A model generated the notes under the pieces. The model worked only from the letters and a program-made list of their open reading frames with translations, made no database searches and was not told where the DNA came from. From Bryobacterales bacterium (GTDB lineage: Bacteria > Acidobacteriota > Terriglobia > Bryobacterales > Bryobacteraceae): 64,000 nt of DNA. Made by a program: the position numbers and the translations under genes. Within the stretch, counting starts at the first letter, position 1, and each line of letters starts with the position of its first letter. Below, one piece after another: positions 48,301-59,210 of the stretch. The stretch spans positions 1 through 64,000 of the forward strand of contig JADLCT010000020.1 of NCBI GenBank assembly GCA_020847045.1. The letters are read 5' to 3'.

Positions 48301-49263
48301 TCACGGTTTCGCGGGCTCAGGCTCGATGGGAATGAACTTGATATTGGCGTCGGCGGCGAACATCTGCCAGTCCGCGTAGCGCGCCAGGTTGTCGATGAGG
48401 AGCACGGGCGGTCCGGCGCTGGGCGGATGCTTCTTGTCCCCCGCCGTCAGATGCTGCGCCAGCTTCCGGTAGCGCACCAGGGACGGTAGCGGCACGCCGT
48501 AGCGCGATGACGCATAGTCGATGGCGGCGGCGTGGGTAACCAGCGAATCATACTCGGTGTTTTGCAGGGACAACGTGATGCGCAGCGGCACGCCACTTTC
48601 CGCGTTCACGGTGAGCGTGCCCTCCATGCGGACGCGCTCCAAACGCCGCGCGGAGTAGACGCGCGCCGCGTCGCCGGACCCCTCCTTTTGCCGCCATTCG
48701 ATCACCACCGCCTCGTCGGCGCCGGAAAACTCGCGCCGCAGAAAGCGGAAGCCGTGCATGGCCAACTGGCGCGAGCGGAACAGGAGAATCGATTGCCCGA
48801 AGTCGGTCGCCGCGCCGATCTGGCCATACTTTTCAAACTCGCGGAGCAGCGTCATGCGCCGGCGGTCGTCCTCGCTGGTCATGCCCTCGGCCAGCGTCTG
48901 CCGCGGATTCGACTTTGCCGCCATCACCTGGTGTCCGTCCACGGCCACCACCTGGCGGAATTCGCGAATCCATTCCGGATTGTCGCGCAACGCGGCAAAG
49001 CCATACTCGGACGTGATCTCGCGCGTGAACAAACGCACCCGGGGCGCTTCGCCCGGCGCGCTCCTGAGTCTTCGGCGCGGCTCCAGCCAGCCCTTGTGCG
49101 TCAGTGTTTCGCGGCCGACAATGCGCGGAGCCTTCTGATAGAAGACCTCGGCCTCCTCGGCCACGCGGCGCAGAAGCTTCTCCAAATCCGGTGGCGGAGC
49201 ATTCTCTTGCGCGGCAAGCAGGAACGGAACCAGTAATGCCGCGACTGGAAGCCTCACGGGCAC
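48301..49263 (-). CDS. Secreted protein of unknown function
   Basis: A 320-residue protein with a signal peptide (PVAALLVPFLLAAQ). The mature part is rich in beta-strand patterns (RVRLFTREITSEYGFAA, MEGTLTVNAESGVPLRITLSL) that recall lipoprotein-sorting-like (LolA/LolB-type) folds, but I do not recognise a family. It precedes the oligopeptidase on the same strand by 30 bases and may share its transcript. The divergent guaB start is 107 bases away. Confidence 0.6.
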   Translation of the reverse strand: MPVRLPVAALLVPFLLAAQENAPPPDLEKLLRRVAEEAEVFYQKAPRIVGRETLTHKGWLEPRRRLRSAPGEAPRVRLFTREITSEYGFAALRDNPEWIREFRQVVAVDGHQVMAAKSNPRQTLAEGMTSEDDRRRMTLLREFEKYGQIGAATDFGQSILLFRSRQLAMHGFRFLRREFSGADEAVVIEWRQKEGSGDAARVYSARRLERVRMEGTLTVNAESGVPLRITLSLQNTEYDSLVTHAAAIDYASSRYGVPLPSLVRYRKLAQHLTAGDKKHPPSAGPPVLLIDNLARYADWQMFAADANIKFIPIEPEPAKP

Positions 49264-49271
49264 TAGTGTAG

Positions 49272-50837
<1,566 letters not shown>

Positions 50838-50848
50838 ACCGCAGCGGC

Positions 50849-50918
50849 AAGGCTGAGCCCGTGAGCCTTCCTTTCTTCGCCGCCGAGGCGCTGTCCGGGC
50901 GGTCGCCCTCGGGCTCAG
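50849..50918 (+). other. Inverted repeats between guaB and the DUF433 gene
   Basis: AAGGCT (50849-50854) pairs with AGCCTT (50864-50869), a weak terminator-like hairpin for guaB. A larger perfect repeat CTGAGCCCG (50853-50861) and CGGGCTCAG (50910-50918) encloses a small palindrome GGGCG-GT-CGCCC (50897-50908). The first two structures are mutually exclusive, which would suit an attenuator or switch, but this is inference. Confidence 0.4.
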
Positions 50919-50984
50919 GCCGGTTTCCATTGGAACTTTCGCCCTTTCCGCCGAAAAGGACAGGGGAGGAACGAAACAGCGCAC

Positions 50985-51272
50985 ATGGTGTGGCAGAAGT
51001 ACCTGGTGAGCGATCCGTCCGTACGGGACGGGCAACTCTGCGCCAAGGGAACGCGGATTGCCGTGGCGGACATTCTCGATGACCTGTCGGAGGGAGCCGG
51101 CGCCGAGGAGATCTTGCGGCGGCGTCCAGGGCTGGCGCTAACTCACATCGCGGCGGCTCTGGCCTATGCGGCCGCGCTGGCGGCGAGCCGTCACTGCTAC
51201 AAGTGCGTCGCCGACGAGCTGGAAAAACCGGTGCGGCCACCGCGGCCCAGACGGAAGCCGCCCGCTCCCTAG
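50985..51272 (+). CDS. DUF433 domain protein
   Basis: A 95-residue DUF433 protein, a small winged-helix or antitoxin-like family. The hallmark is the N-terminal strand YLVSDPSVRDGQLCAKGTRIAV followed by the helix VADILDDLSEGAGAEEILRRRPGLAL. The tail is Pro/Arg-rich. No PIN-type toxin partner is adjacent, so it stands alone. It is preceded by a 148-base leader with inverted repeats and by GGGGAGG before the ATG. Confidence 0.82.
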   Translation: MVWQKYLVSDPSVRDGQLCAKGTRIAVADILDDLSEGAGAEEILRRRPGLALTHIAAALAYAAALAASRHCYKCVADELEKPVRPPRPRRKPPAP

Positions 51273-51298
51273 CCGCACCCGTACTCCTTCGGCGCTCG

Positions 51299-52651
51299 TC
51301 ATTCGACGCTCGACACCTTCACCTTCAGCGCCCCCTTATGCAGGCGCACGGTGAGACTCTGCCGCGCGCGGGTGGCCGCCGAATCACGCACCACGGATCC
51401 GTCCCCGGCCTGCACGATGCTGTAGCCACGTTCGAGAACGGCCAGCGGGCTCAACTGTAACAACGAGGCGTGCAGTGCCTCATGACGCCGCCGCGCCAAC
51501 ACCACACGCGCCTGCGCCGGGGACGCCAGCCGCCGCTCCAGCGTGTCGAGCCGTCCCGTTTGCCGCATCAGCAGCGGCCGCAGCGTGGCTTCCAGCCGCC
51601 CCTTCGCATCGGCCACGCGCTGCCGCAACCCCGACAGCCGCAATCGCGGATCGCCGCTCCGTACAACCGCCGCGCACTGCTCGATCAACCGCCGCAAACG
51701 GTTCACACGCTCGCGGGCCGCATCCCGCAAACGGAACTGCGTCTCGTCGAAGCGCTGTGCCGAACGCAGCACGCGATAGTGAATGGCCCGTTCCAGCCGC
51801 GCGGTCTGCGCCCCCACGCTTTCCCGCAGTGCGGCCGCGTCCCGGACGGCCAGTTCCGCCGCCGCCGATGGCGTTGGCGCGCGCAGATCGGCTACCCAGT
51901 CCGCAATGGTGACGTCGGTCTCGTGCCCCACCGCGGAGATCACGGGCACTGAGCAGGCAGCAATGGCGCGCGCCACCGCTTCCTCGTTGAAACTCCACAA
52001 ATCCTCCAGGGAGCCGCCTCCGCGCCCGACAATCAACAGCTCCGGCCAGCCGGAGGAGGAGAAATATTCGATCCCCTCCACAATTGACGCCACCGAGCCA
52101 GGCCCTTGCACCTGGGCGGGGTAAAGGCGAATCTGCAAACCAGGGAAACGCCGCGTCAGTACATGCAACATGTCCTGAATCGCCGCGCCGGTGGGCGAGG
52201 TGACCAGGCCAATGCGGAGCGGAAACCGGGGCAGGGGCCGCTTGCGTCCCGCGGCGAAGAGGCCCTCCGCCTCCAGGCGGGCCTTCAACTGTTCGAAGGC
52301 CATCCGAAGCGCGCCTTCTCCTTGCGGCTCAAGGGTTTCCACGATGAGCTGGTATTCGCCACGTGGCTCGTACACGTCAATTCGCCCGCGCGCCTCCACA
52401 GCCAAACCCTCCTGCGGCCGGAAGCGCTGCAGGCGCATGTTGCCTTTCCAGATGACGCAACGCACCTGGGAATCGGCGTCTTTCAGTTGAAAGTAGGCGT
52501 GTCCGGAAGCCGCCAGTTTCAAGCCGGAGATCTCACCTGTAACCCAAATGCCGTCGTAGGCCGTCGTGAGGATCTCCTTAATCTCGCGCGTCAACGCGCC
52601 GACGGTGTACTGGCGTCTGAAGGGCTGTAAATCCAGTGAGGTTTGATCCAT
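51299..52651 (-). CDS. xseA: Exodeoxyribonuclease VII large subunit
   Basis: A 450-residue XseA. The N-terminal OB-fold reads YTVGALTREIKEIL and GIWVTGEISGLKLAASGHAYFQLKD. The catalytic core has RIGLVTSPTGAAIQDML, ELLIVGRGGGSLEDLWSFNEE and VISAVGHETDVTIADWVADLRAPTPSAAAE, then a helical region and a short C-terminal ERGYSIV segment. It degrades single-stranded DNA with XseB. xseB is not next to it. Length is normal. It converges on the DUF433 gene with a 26-base gap. Confidence 0.95.
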   Translation of the reverse strand: MDQTSLDLQPFRRQYTVGALTREIKEILTTAYDGIWVTGEISGLKLAASGHAYFQLKDADSQVRCVIWKGNMRLQRFRPQEGLAVEARGRIDVYEPRGEYQLIVETLEPQGEGALRMAFEQLKARLEAEGLFAAGRKRPLPRFPLRIGLVTSPTGAAIQDMLHVLTRRFPGLQIRLYPAQVQGPGSVASIVEGIEYFSSSGWPELLIVGRGGGSLEDLWSFNEEAVARAIAACSVPVISAVGHETDVTIADWVADLRAPTPSAAAELAVRDAAALRESVGAQTARLERAIHYRVLRSAQRFDETQFRLRDAARERVNRLRRLIEQCAAVVRSGDPRLRLSGLRQRVADAKGRLEATLRPLLMRQTGRLDTLERRLASPAQARVVLARRRHEALHASLLQLSPLAVLERGYSIVQAGDGSVVRDSAATRARQSLTVRLHKGALKVKVSSVE

Positions 52652-52776
52652 GCGAGCGTGTGTCCCGGGTGATGCAACCGATCAAAATTTTCGATAAACG
52701 CCCCCCACATGCGTCTGCTATCCTTCTACTTTAATCCGCGCAGGCGGTTCCCCCCCAAATCCAATCTGGAGGTTCC

Positions 52777-54186
<1,410 letters not shown>

Positions 54187-54227
54187 ACAGCGGCGAATTC
54201 AGTAAACCCAGCCATGGGTTCCACCGG

Positions 54228-54263
54228 CCGGCTCTCCTTCGCGGGGGAGCCGGTTTTGTTTTT
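54228..54263 (+). terminator. Rho-independent terminator of glnA
   Basis: CCGGCTCTCC (54228-54237) and GGGGAGCCGG (54244-54253) form a 10-bp stem with one G-T pair and a 6-base loop. It is followed by TTTTGTTTTT (54254-54263). It begins 42 bases after the glnA stop, a strong intrinsic terminator. Confidence 0.93.
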
Positions 54264-54333
54264 ACAATCTCCGCCCCACATGCCCGCGCCGGCCTGTGCT
54301 ATTCTTCGCCCACGGAGCAAGGAGCGATCAGCC

Positions 54334-55227
54334 ATGGAACGCAAGAACGCACGCGAGTATCCGCAAGAACTGCTGAATCTGTTCGACAAGTTCGTACACG
54401 GCGACATCGACCGCCGGGGTTTCCTCGACGGAGCGCAGAAGTATGCCGTGGGAGGTGTCACGGCGGCGGCGCTACTGGAAAGCCTTACGCCGAACTTCGC
54501 CTGGGCGCAACAGGTGGCCAAGGATGATCCGCGCATCAAAGCCGAGTATGCGAGCGTCTCCTCCCCCGAGGGCAACGGCAGCATCAAGGGCTACCTGGCG
54601 CGCCCCGCGAAGGCCGCTGGAAAGCTGCCCGTCATCCTCGTCATCCACGAAAACCGCGGGCTGAACCCGTACATCGAAGATGTCGCCCGGCGGCTGGCCA
54701 CGGAGAACTACATTGCCTTTGCTCCGGATGGCCTGACCAGCGCCGGCGGCTATCCCGGCAACGAGGACGAGGCGCGCGCGCTGTTTCCCAAAGTGGATGG
54801 CGCGAAGATGACCAATGATTTCGCCGCCTCGGCCCGCTGGCTGAAGTCTCGTCCGGACAGCACGGGCAAGCTGGGCGTGGTGGGCTTCTGCTTTGGTGGC
54901 GGCATGTCGAATAAGATGGCCGTGCTGCTCGGCCCCGATCTGGCCGCGGCGGTTCCTTTCTACGGAGGCGTGGCGCCGGCGGCCGACGTCCCGAAAATCA
55001 AAGCGGCGCTTCTGCTGCACTTCGCCGGATTGGACACGCGGATCAACGCCGGCTGGCCGGCCTATGAGGAAGCTCTCAAGGCGAACCACGTCAACTACAA
55101 GGCGTACATCTACGAGGGCGCCAATCACGGCTTCCACAACGACACCACGCCTCGCTACGACGAGGCGGCGGCCAAGCTTGCCTGGAAGCGCACGCTGGAC
55201 CACTTTGCTCAGTTCGTCCGCGGCTGA
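54334..55227 (+). CDS. Dienelactone hydrolase-family protein
   Basis: A 297-residue alpha/beta hydrolase of the dienelactone hydrolase type. Catalytic residues: Cys186 in VGFCFGGG (cysteine instead of serine), Glu106 in [11 protein letters not shown], Asp234 in FAGLDTRIN and His265 in GANHGFHND. An N-terminal segment with [16 protein letters not shown] resembles a Tat signal but follows about 26 charged residues, so export is uncertain. AAGGAGCG precedes the ATG. It opens lactones or similar esters; substrate unknown. Confidence 0.87.
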   Translation: MERKNAREYPQELLNLFDKFVHGDIDRRGFLDGAQKYAVGGVTAAALLESLTPNFAWAQQVAKDDPRIKAEYASVSSPEGNGSIKGYLARPAKAAGKLPVILVIHENRGLNPYIEDVARRLATENYIAFAPDGLTSAGGYPGNEDEARALFPKVDGAKMTNDFAASARWLKSRPDSTGKLGVVGFCFGGGMSNKMAVLLGPDLAAAVPFYGGVAPAADVPKIKAALLLHFAGLDTRINAGWPAYEEALKANHVNYKAYIYEGANHGFHNDTTPRYDEAAAKLAWKRTLDHFAQFVRG

Positions 55228-55239
55228 GCAGCCCCCCGT

Positions 55240-57855
55240 TCAGAACGCCAGCTTCAACTGAAACCGGAAGGCCCGGCCGTCGTTCAACGTGTTCGTGATG
55301 AAGCCGAAGCTGGGACTGGACAACTCACGCCAGGGCTCGGCGAACTGCGGCGTGTTGAAGGCGTTCACCGCCTCGGCGCGCAGGTGCAACCGCCAGTCTC
55401 CATGCAGCGCGAAAGCGCGTTGCATGGAGAGGTTCACGTTGGCGATCCCCGCCTTACGGAACGTATTCGAGCCGAGATTCCCGCGGCTGCCGGTGGGCGT
55501 TATGTAGGAAAATGCGGTGGCCGGCAGCAGGGCGCGCGAGGTGTCCGGATGGCCGATGACGCGCCCCAGCACCGAAGGATCCACCACGTCCGGCCGGTCG
55601 CCCTGATCGCCATCGACATTGCCGTAGCCGGGCGCGTCGGAGCCCGTGAACACGGTGAATGGCGTGCCCGTCTTCACCAGGCCCACCGCCGAAACGTCCC
55701 AGCGTCCGGCGATTTTCGCCAGCAGCGTAGCCGCGGGCAGGCGCGGAGTCGCGTAGTTGCAGCGCAGCAAGAATGCATGGCGCTGATCGAAGACGCTGGG
55801 TCCCCGCATATCGCTCCATACGAAGAATTCGCTCTGCGCCAGTCCCTGCCGCCCGTCGTCGCCCGCGCCCGTGGACGTGTAGGAGCCACCCAGGTCAATC
55901 GCCTTGCTCCACCAGTAGGAGGCATCCACCGACAGCCCCCGCCAGGAAGGCATCACCAGCGTGGCCCGGCCCGCATCGAAGTAGCCGCGCGAGCCGTTCA
56001 CGATGCGCCGGTGGTCGAAGTACCGCGCATCCGGACGCCGGTCGTTGATGGTGGCCGTGGTTTGCGGAAGGCCCGGCGTGGGCGCCGCGCGGTTGGTGTA
56101 CCACATGAATGGCAGTTTCTGCGAACGGCTGCCCAGATAGGCCAGTTGCAGCCGGAAAAGGCGGCCCAGCGAAGGCTCCCACAGCAGGTTGTACTGGTGC
56201 GCATAGGGGCTTCGCAGGTTCCGGTCGACATCGACAAACGTGCTGCGCGCGCCGGGCGTCACCGGGATATTCAACTGCTGGAAGGGAAGCAGCAGGTCCG
56301 GCGCCTGAATTTCAAACTTCTGATTGAGCGGCGGGTTGTAGCGCGTCTGGCCGTATGTCACCGGGTAGATCTCGCCGTAATGGAGTCCATACGCGGCGCG
56401 CAGTGTTCCGCCTCCGCCGGGCAGCCGGAGCGCCAGAGCGAAACGCGGCGCGAAGTTGTTCCGGTCGCTCGGGTAGGGCACGGGCGTTAATCCGTGCGCC
56501 TCGCTCGGAGCGCCGGCCATCTCCCACCGCAAACCCGCGTGCAGGCTCAGCCATGAGGCCGCTCTCCACTGGTCCCCCACGAACAGCGACGGCTCCCAGG
56601 TTCGGAACGCACGCACGGCGTTGCCCGTGGCGCCGCTGAAACGGCTGGGTATGCCGAGCAGGAAGTTCGTCATCACATCGCGGCCGAAGTCGTTCCGGAA
56701 ATAGAGATTGCCGCGGTGCGACGAGGCTTCGAAGCCGTTCACCTGGCGGCGCGTCATTCCGCCTCCGGCATACCAGTTGTGACCTCCGCCCGGCTGCTGC
56801 AACCCGGCTGCCACGTGATAGCGGTTCTGCGCGCGGTCGATGGGAATCGAGGAGCCCGGCCCCAGCGTGGTGATCACGTTCGAGAAGTTCACCTGAGGCC
56901 CAACCGCGTTCGGCTCCGGCAGCAGCAGCGAAGTGACGCGGTCAAAGCCCGCGCTGGCCTGCGTCACGGTGGACGCGCCCCAGCGCCGGTTCCAGGTCAC
57001 CACGCCCGTGTGCGCCCTGGTGGTCGTGTCGGGATTCTGCCCGGCCACCAGTTGGAAGGCGTCGACAAACTGCGACGTGAACTGGTAGCGCGCGTAGACA
57101 TCGTCGCGCCGGCTTAAACGGCGGTCCAGCCGCAGCAAAGCGTTGCCGTCGTTAATCGCCTGCGGAGCATTGGTGTTGAGAGCGCGCTCGTTCACGTCGC
57201 GCCGGTTCGGCAACTCGTCCGGAAAGCCGTCCAGAAACTTTCGGATCAACGCTCGCTTCACCGGGTCGGCCACCATCGGCGTCCGCTCGGAAGCCAGCGG
57301 CACAAGAACATTGCCGTTCACGAAGCCACGCATGCGGTTTTGTGACCCGTCCAACGTCAGGTGCGTGGCCGCACCCAGCCGCAGCGTAACCGTGCCGCCG
57401 TACTGGTTCTCGTGCGCCGGTTTCAACCCGCCCACCGTGAAGAAGGAGCGCGCATTAAATACGCTGTTGCCGTGCCAGTAGACGAGATTGCCGTGCCACG
57501 GTTCGCCCTTTACCGCGGCCGCGTGAAGCGCCACCGAGGGAGAGACGCCGAACTCGCTGCCAAAATAGCCGCGGCCAGCGCGAAACTCGGCGAAGGGAGT
57601 CGCCGTGGTGCCGGCGCGTGTATTCAACTCCTTCAGCGCGTTGTTGTCGATCAGGTTGAACTGTACGTTCTCGTTCCGGCGGCTCTCGCCGTTCTGCGCA
57701 TTCGTGCGGCCGAGCAGGTTCAGATCCTGGCGCGGCGCCGGAGGCGCAGGTGTTTCGGCGGCGGGCTTTGCGGGTGGGGTTTCCTTGCCCTGCGCGGCCA
57801 GCGGCCCGGCGCACAGGAACACGGCGAGCAGCGCGGCCACCGGCAGGGGGAACAT
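55240..57855 (-). CDS. TonB-dependent receptor-like outer-membrane barrel (Oar-like)
   Basis: An 871-residue exported barrel protein (signal PVAALLAVFLCAGPLAAQ). Typical Oar-like stretches are WHGNLVYWHGNSVFNARSFF, NNFAPRFALALRLPGGGGTL, NLLWEPSLGRLFRLQLAYLG and YWWSKAID; the C-terminus RAFRFQLKLAF ends in Phe. Instead of the carboxypeptidase-regulatory domain common in this family, a Pro/Ala-rich stretch of about 35 residues leads into the barrel. It starts 8 bases after the SDR stop, the last of three genes in a minus-strand unit. It probably imports a large nutrient. Confidence 0.83.
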   Translation of the reverse strand: MFPLPVAALLAVFLCAGPLAAQGKETPPAKPAAETPAPPAPRQDLNLLGRTNAQNGESRRNENVQFNLIDNNALKELNTRAGTTATPFAEFRAGRGYFGSEFGVSPSVALHAAAVKGEPWHGNLVYWHGNSVFNARSFFTVGGLKPAHENQYGGTVTLRLGAATHLTLDGSQNRMRGFVNGNVLVPLASERTPMVADPVKRALIRKFLDGFPDELPNRRDVNERALNTNAPQAINDGNALLRLDRRLSRRDDVYARYQFTSQFVDAFQLVAGQNPDTTTRAHTGVVTWNRRWGASTVTQASAGFDRVTSLLLPEPNAVGPQVNFSNVITTLGPGSSIPIDRAQNRYHVAAGLQQPGGGHNWYAGGGMTRRQVNGFEASSHRGNLYFRNDFGRDVMTNFLLGIPSRFSGATGNAVRAFRTWEPSLFVGDQWRAASWLSLHAGLRWEMAGAPSEAHGLTPVPYPSDRNNFAPRFALALRLPGGGGTLRAAYGLHYGEIYPVTYGQTRYNPPLNQKFEIQAPDLLLPFQQLNIPVTPGARSTFVDVDRNLRSPYAHQYNLLWEPSLGRLFRLQLAYLGSRSQKLPFMWYTNRAAPTPGLPQTTATINDRRPDARYFDHRRIVNGSRGYFDAGRATLVMPSWRGLSVDASYWWSKAIDLGGSYTSTGAGDDGRQGLAQSEFFVWSDMRGPSVFDQRHAFLLRCNYATPRLPAATLLAKIAGRWDVSAVGLVKTGTPFTVFTGSDAPGYGNVDGDQGDRPDVVDPSVLGRVIGHPDTSRALLPATAFSYITPTGSRGNLGSNTFRKAGIANVNLSMQRAFALHGDWRLHLRAEAVNAFNTPQFAEPWRELSSPSFGFITNTLNDGRAFRFQLKLAF

Positions 57856-57863
57856 TCCATTGA

Positions 57864-58691
57864 TTATCGCAGGCGCTCAGTGCTTCCCCGCCCGGCGGCA
57901 AGGCTCGCGGGAACCCCCTCGCGGTAGCCGCGGTAGAGAAGACGAATACCCAACTCCCGCCGTATGGCCGAGCCATCCACACGCCTGTTGGCGCGCCGCG
58001 TGTCGTCGCCGGGCAGACGTTCCGTGAACTCCGGCATGGGAACGCCCAGCAGCTCCGCGCAAAAGGCCGCCATCTCACCCGCCGGGCAGGGTTCCTCGTC
58101 GGCCACAGGGAAGCAGCCGGCTAACCCTGCGTCGAGGGCCGCCAGGCAGTGGGCGGCCAGGTCGTCCACATGAATCCGGCTGATCACGTTGCTTCCGTCG
58201 CCCGGCAGCCGGTAACGCCCCTGGCGCATCGACTCATGCACGCCACGCCCTGGCCCGTAGATGGCCGCCGGCCGGAGCACCAGCGTGCTCCAGGCGCCCT
58301 CGCCCAGGACGCGCTCCTCGTCCACGCGTAAAAGCTCGCGCTCGTGGCGGGGCGCGGGCGGCGTGTGCTCGTCCACAAGGTGCGTCTCGCCATACACGCC
58401 CGTGGTGGAAAGATACACCACCCGCGCCGCTTTCCGCAGCAAGGGAGCCACAAGCGGCGCCGTGGCCCGGTATCCCTCCGGCGTGCGCAGCACGGGCAGC
58501 GAGTACAGCACGCGCGCGCCCTCTTCCAGGCTTTCCGTTACGGAGCCGTACGTCGCGGCATCCAGTACGTCGAACCGGAGCGCGTCCGGCGCGGAGGCCC
58601 GCAGGCTCACCACGCGCTCGCCCCGCCGCTCCAACGCCCGCGCCACGCGCGAGCCGGTGTAACCCGCGCCCAAAATCACATAGCCCGGCAC
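57864..58691 (-). CDS. NAD(P)-binding epimerase/SDR-like protein (YeeZ type)
   Basis: A 275-residue extended SDR-like protein. The Rossmann motif VILGAGYTGSRVARAL is at the very start, the active region has VYLSTTGVYGETHLV and later RPAAIYGPGRGVHES. The GTG at 58691 is chosen because the dinucleotide fold begins right after it and the frame before it runs over the DCC gene. One base separates the DCC stop from this start. Substrate unknown; YeeZ-like proteins are poorly characterised. Confidence 0.85.
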   Translation of the reverse strand: MPGYVILGAGYTGSRVARALERRGERVVSLRASAPDALRFDVLDAATYGSVTESLEEGARVLYSLPVLRTPEGYRATAPLVAPLLRKAARVVYLSTTGVYGETHLVDEHTPPAPRHERELLRVDEERVLGEGAWSTLVLRPAAIYGPGRGVHESMRQGRYRLPGDGSNVISRIHVDDLAAHCLAALDAGLAGCFPVADEEPCPAGEMAAFCAELLGVPMPEFTERLPGDDTRRANRRVDGSAIRRELGIRLLYRGYREGVPASLAAGRGSTERLR

Positions 58692-58692
58692 G

Positions 58693-59112
58693 CTAGCGCG
58701 GCCTCTCGCCCGGCGGCTTCCACTCGCATGTCTCGGCGCCCATGATGCGTAAGCGGTTTCGAGCCACCCAGGCATACGCCGCGTCTCCCAGAGGATTCGA
58801 CAACGGGGACAGTACGGCCGCCAGCGCCAGTCCGCAAACCGCTGCCGCGGTGGCCGCCGCCGCGCCCGCCAGAATCAGCCAGCCCGCCACGGCGGCCAGC
58901 CCAAGGTAGGTAGCCGGCGTCCAGGCCGCCATGCGCTTCACGGCCCGCCAGCCTCGATGTTCCCTCGTCCCATCCAGCAAAACGATGGCGCCTTGCGGCG
59001 TCGGAGACGGCGTCCACTCGAAGTGGCCCAGCCAGTCCAAACGCTCGCCCAGCCGCTTGGAGCGCGTGCAAAACCGGCATCCGGCATCGTAAAAAACCGT
59101 TGCTTTTCCCAT
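58693..59112 (-). CDS. DCC-family thiol-disulfide oxidoreductase-like protein (DUF393)
   Basis: A 139-residue protein with the DUF393/DCC motif VFYDAGCRFCTRSKR (Cys12-x2-Cys15) after a short strand, typical of thioredoxin-like DCC proteins. A hydrophobic stretch (TYLGLAAVAGWLILAGAAAATAA as two parts) suggests membrane association. It is the first gene of the DCC-SDR-TonB receptor unit. The function is unknown. Confidence 0.85.
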   Translation of the reverse strand: MGKATVFYDAGCRFCTRSKRLGERLDWLGHFEWTPSPTPQGAIVLLDGTREHRGWRAVKRMAAWTPATYLGLAAVAGWLILAGAAAATAAAVCGLALAAVLSPLSNPLGDAAYAWVARNRLRIMGAETCEWKPPGERPR

Positions 59113-59210
59113 ATCCTGGCCTCACCATGGTGGCAACTCGCGTTGCGCGGCCCCCGTCCGGCTGATCTTGATCCCTCTAGTTTCGCGCGTGTTGGCTAGG
59201 AAGTTTCCGC

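Noticed and set aside
50985..51272. A toxin-antitoxin pair built on the DUF433 gene
   Set aside because: The next gene is xseA on the opposite strand and the previous one is guaB; no toxin-like frame is adjacent.
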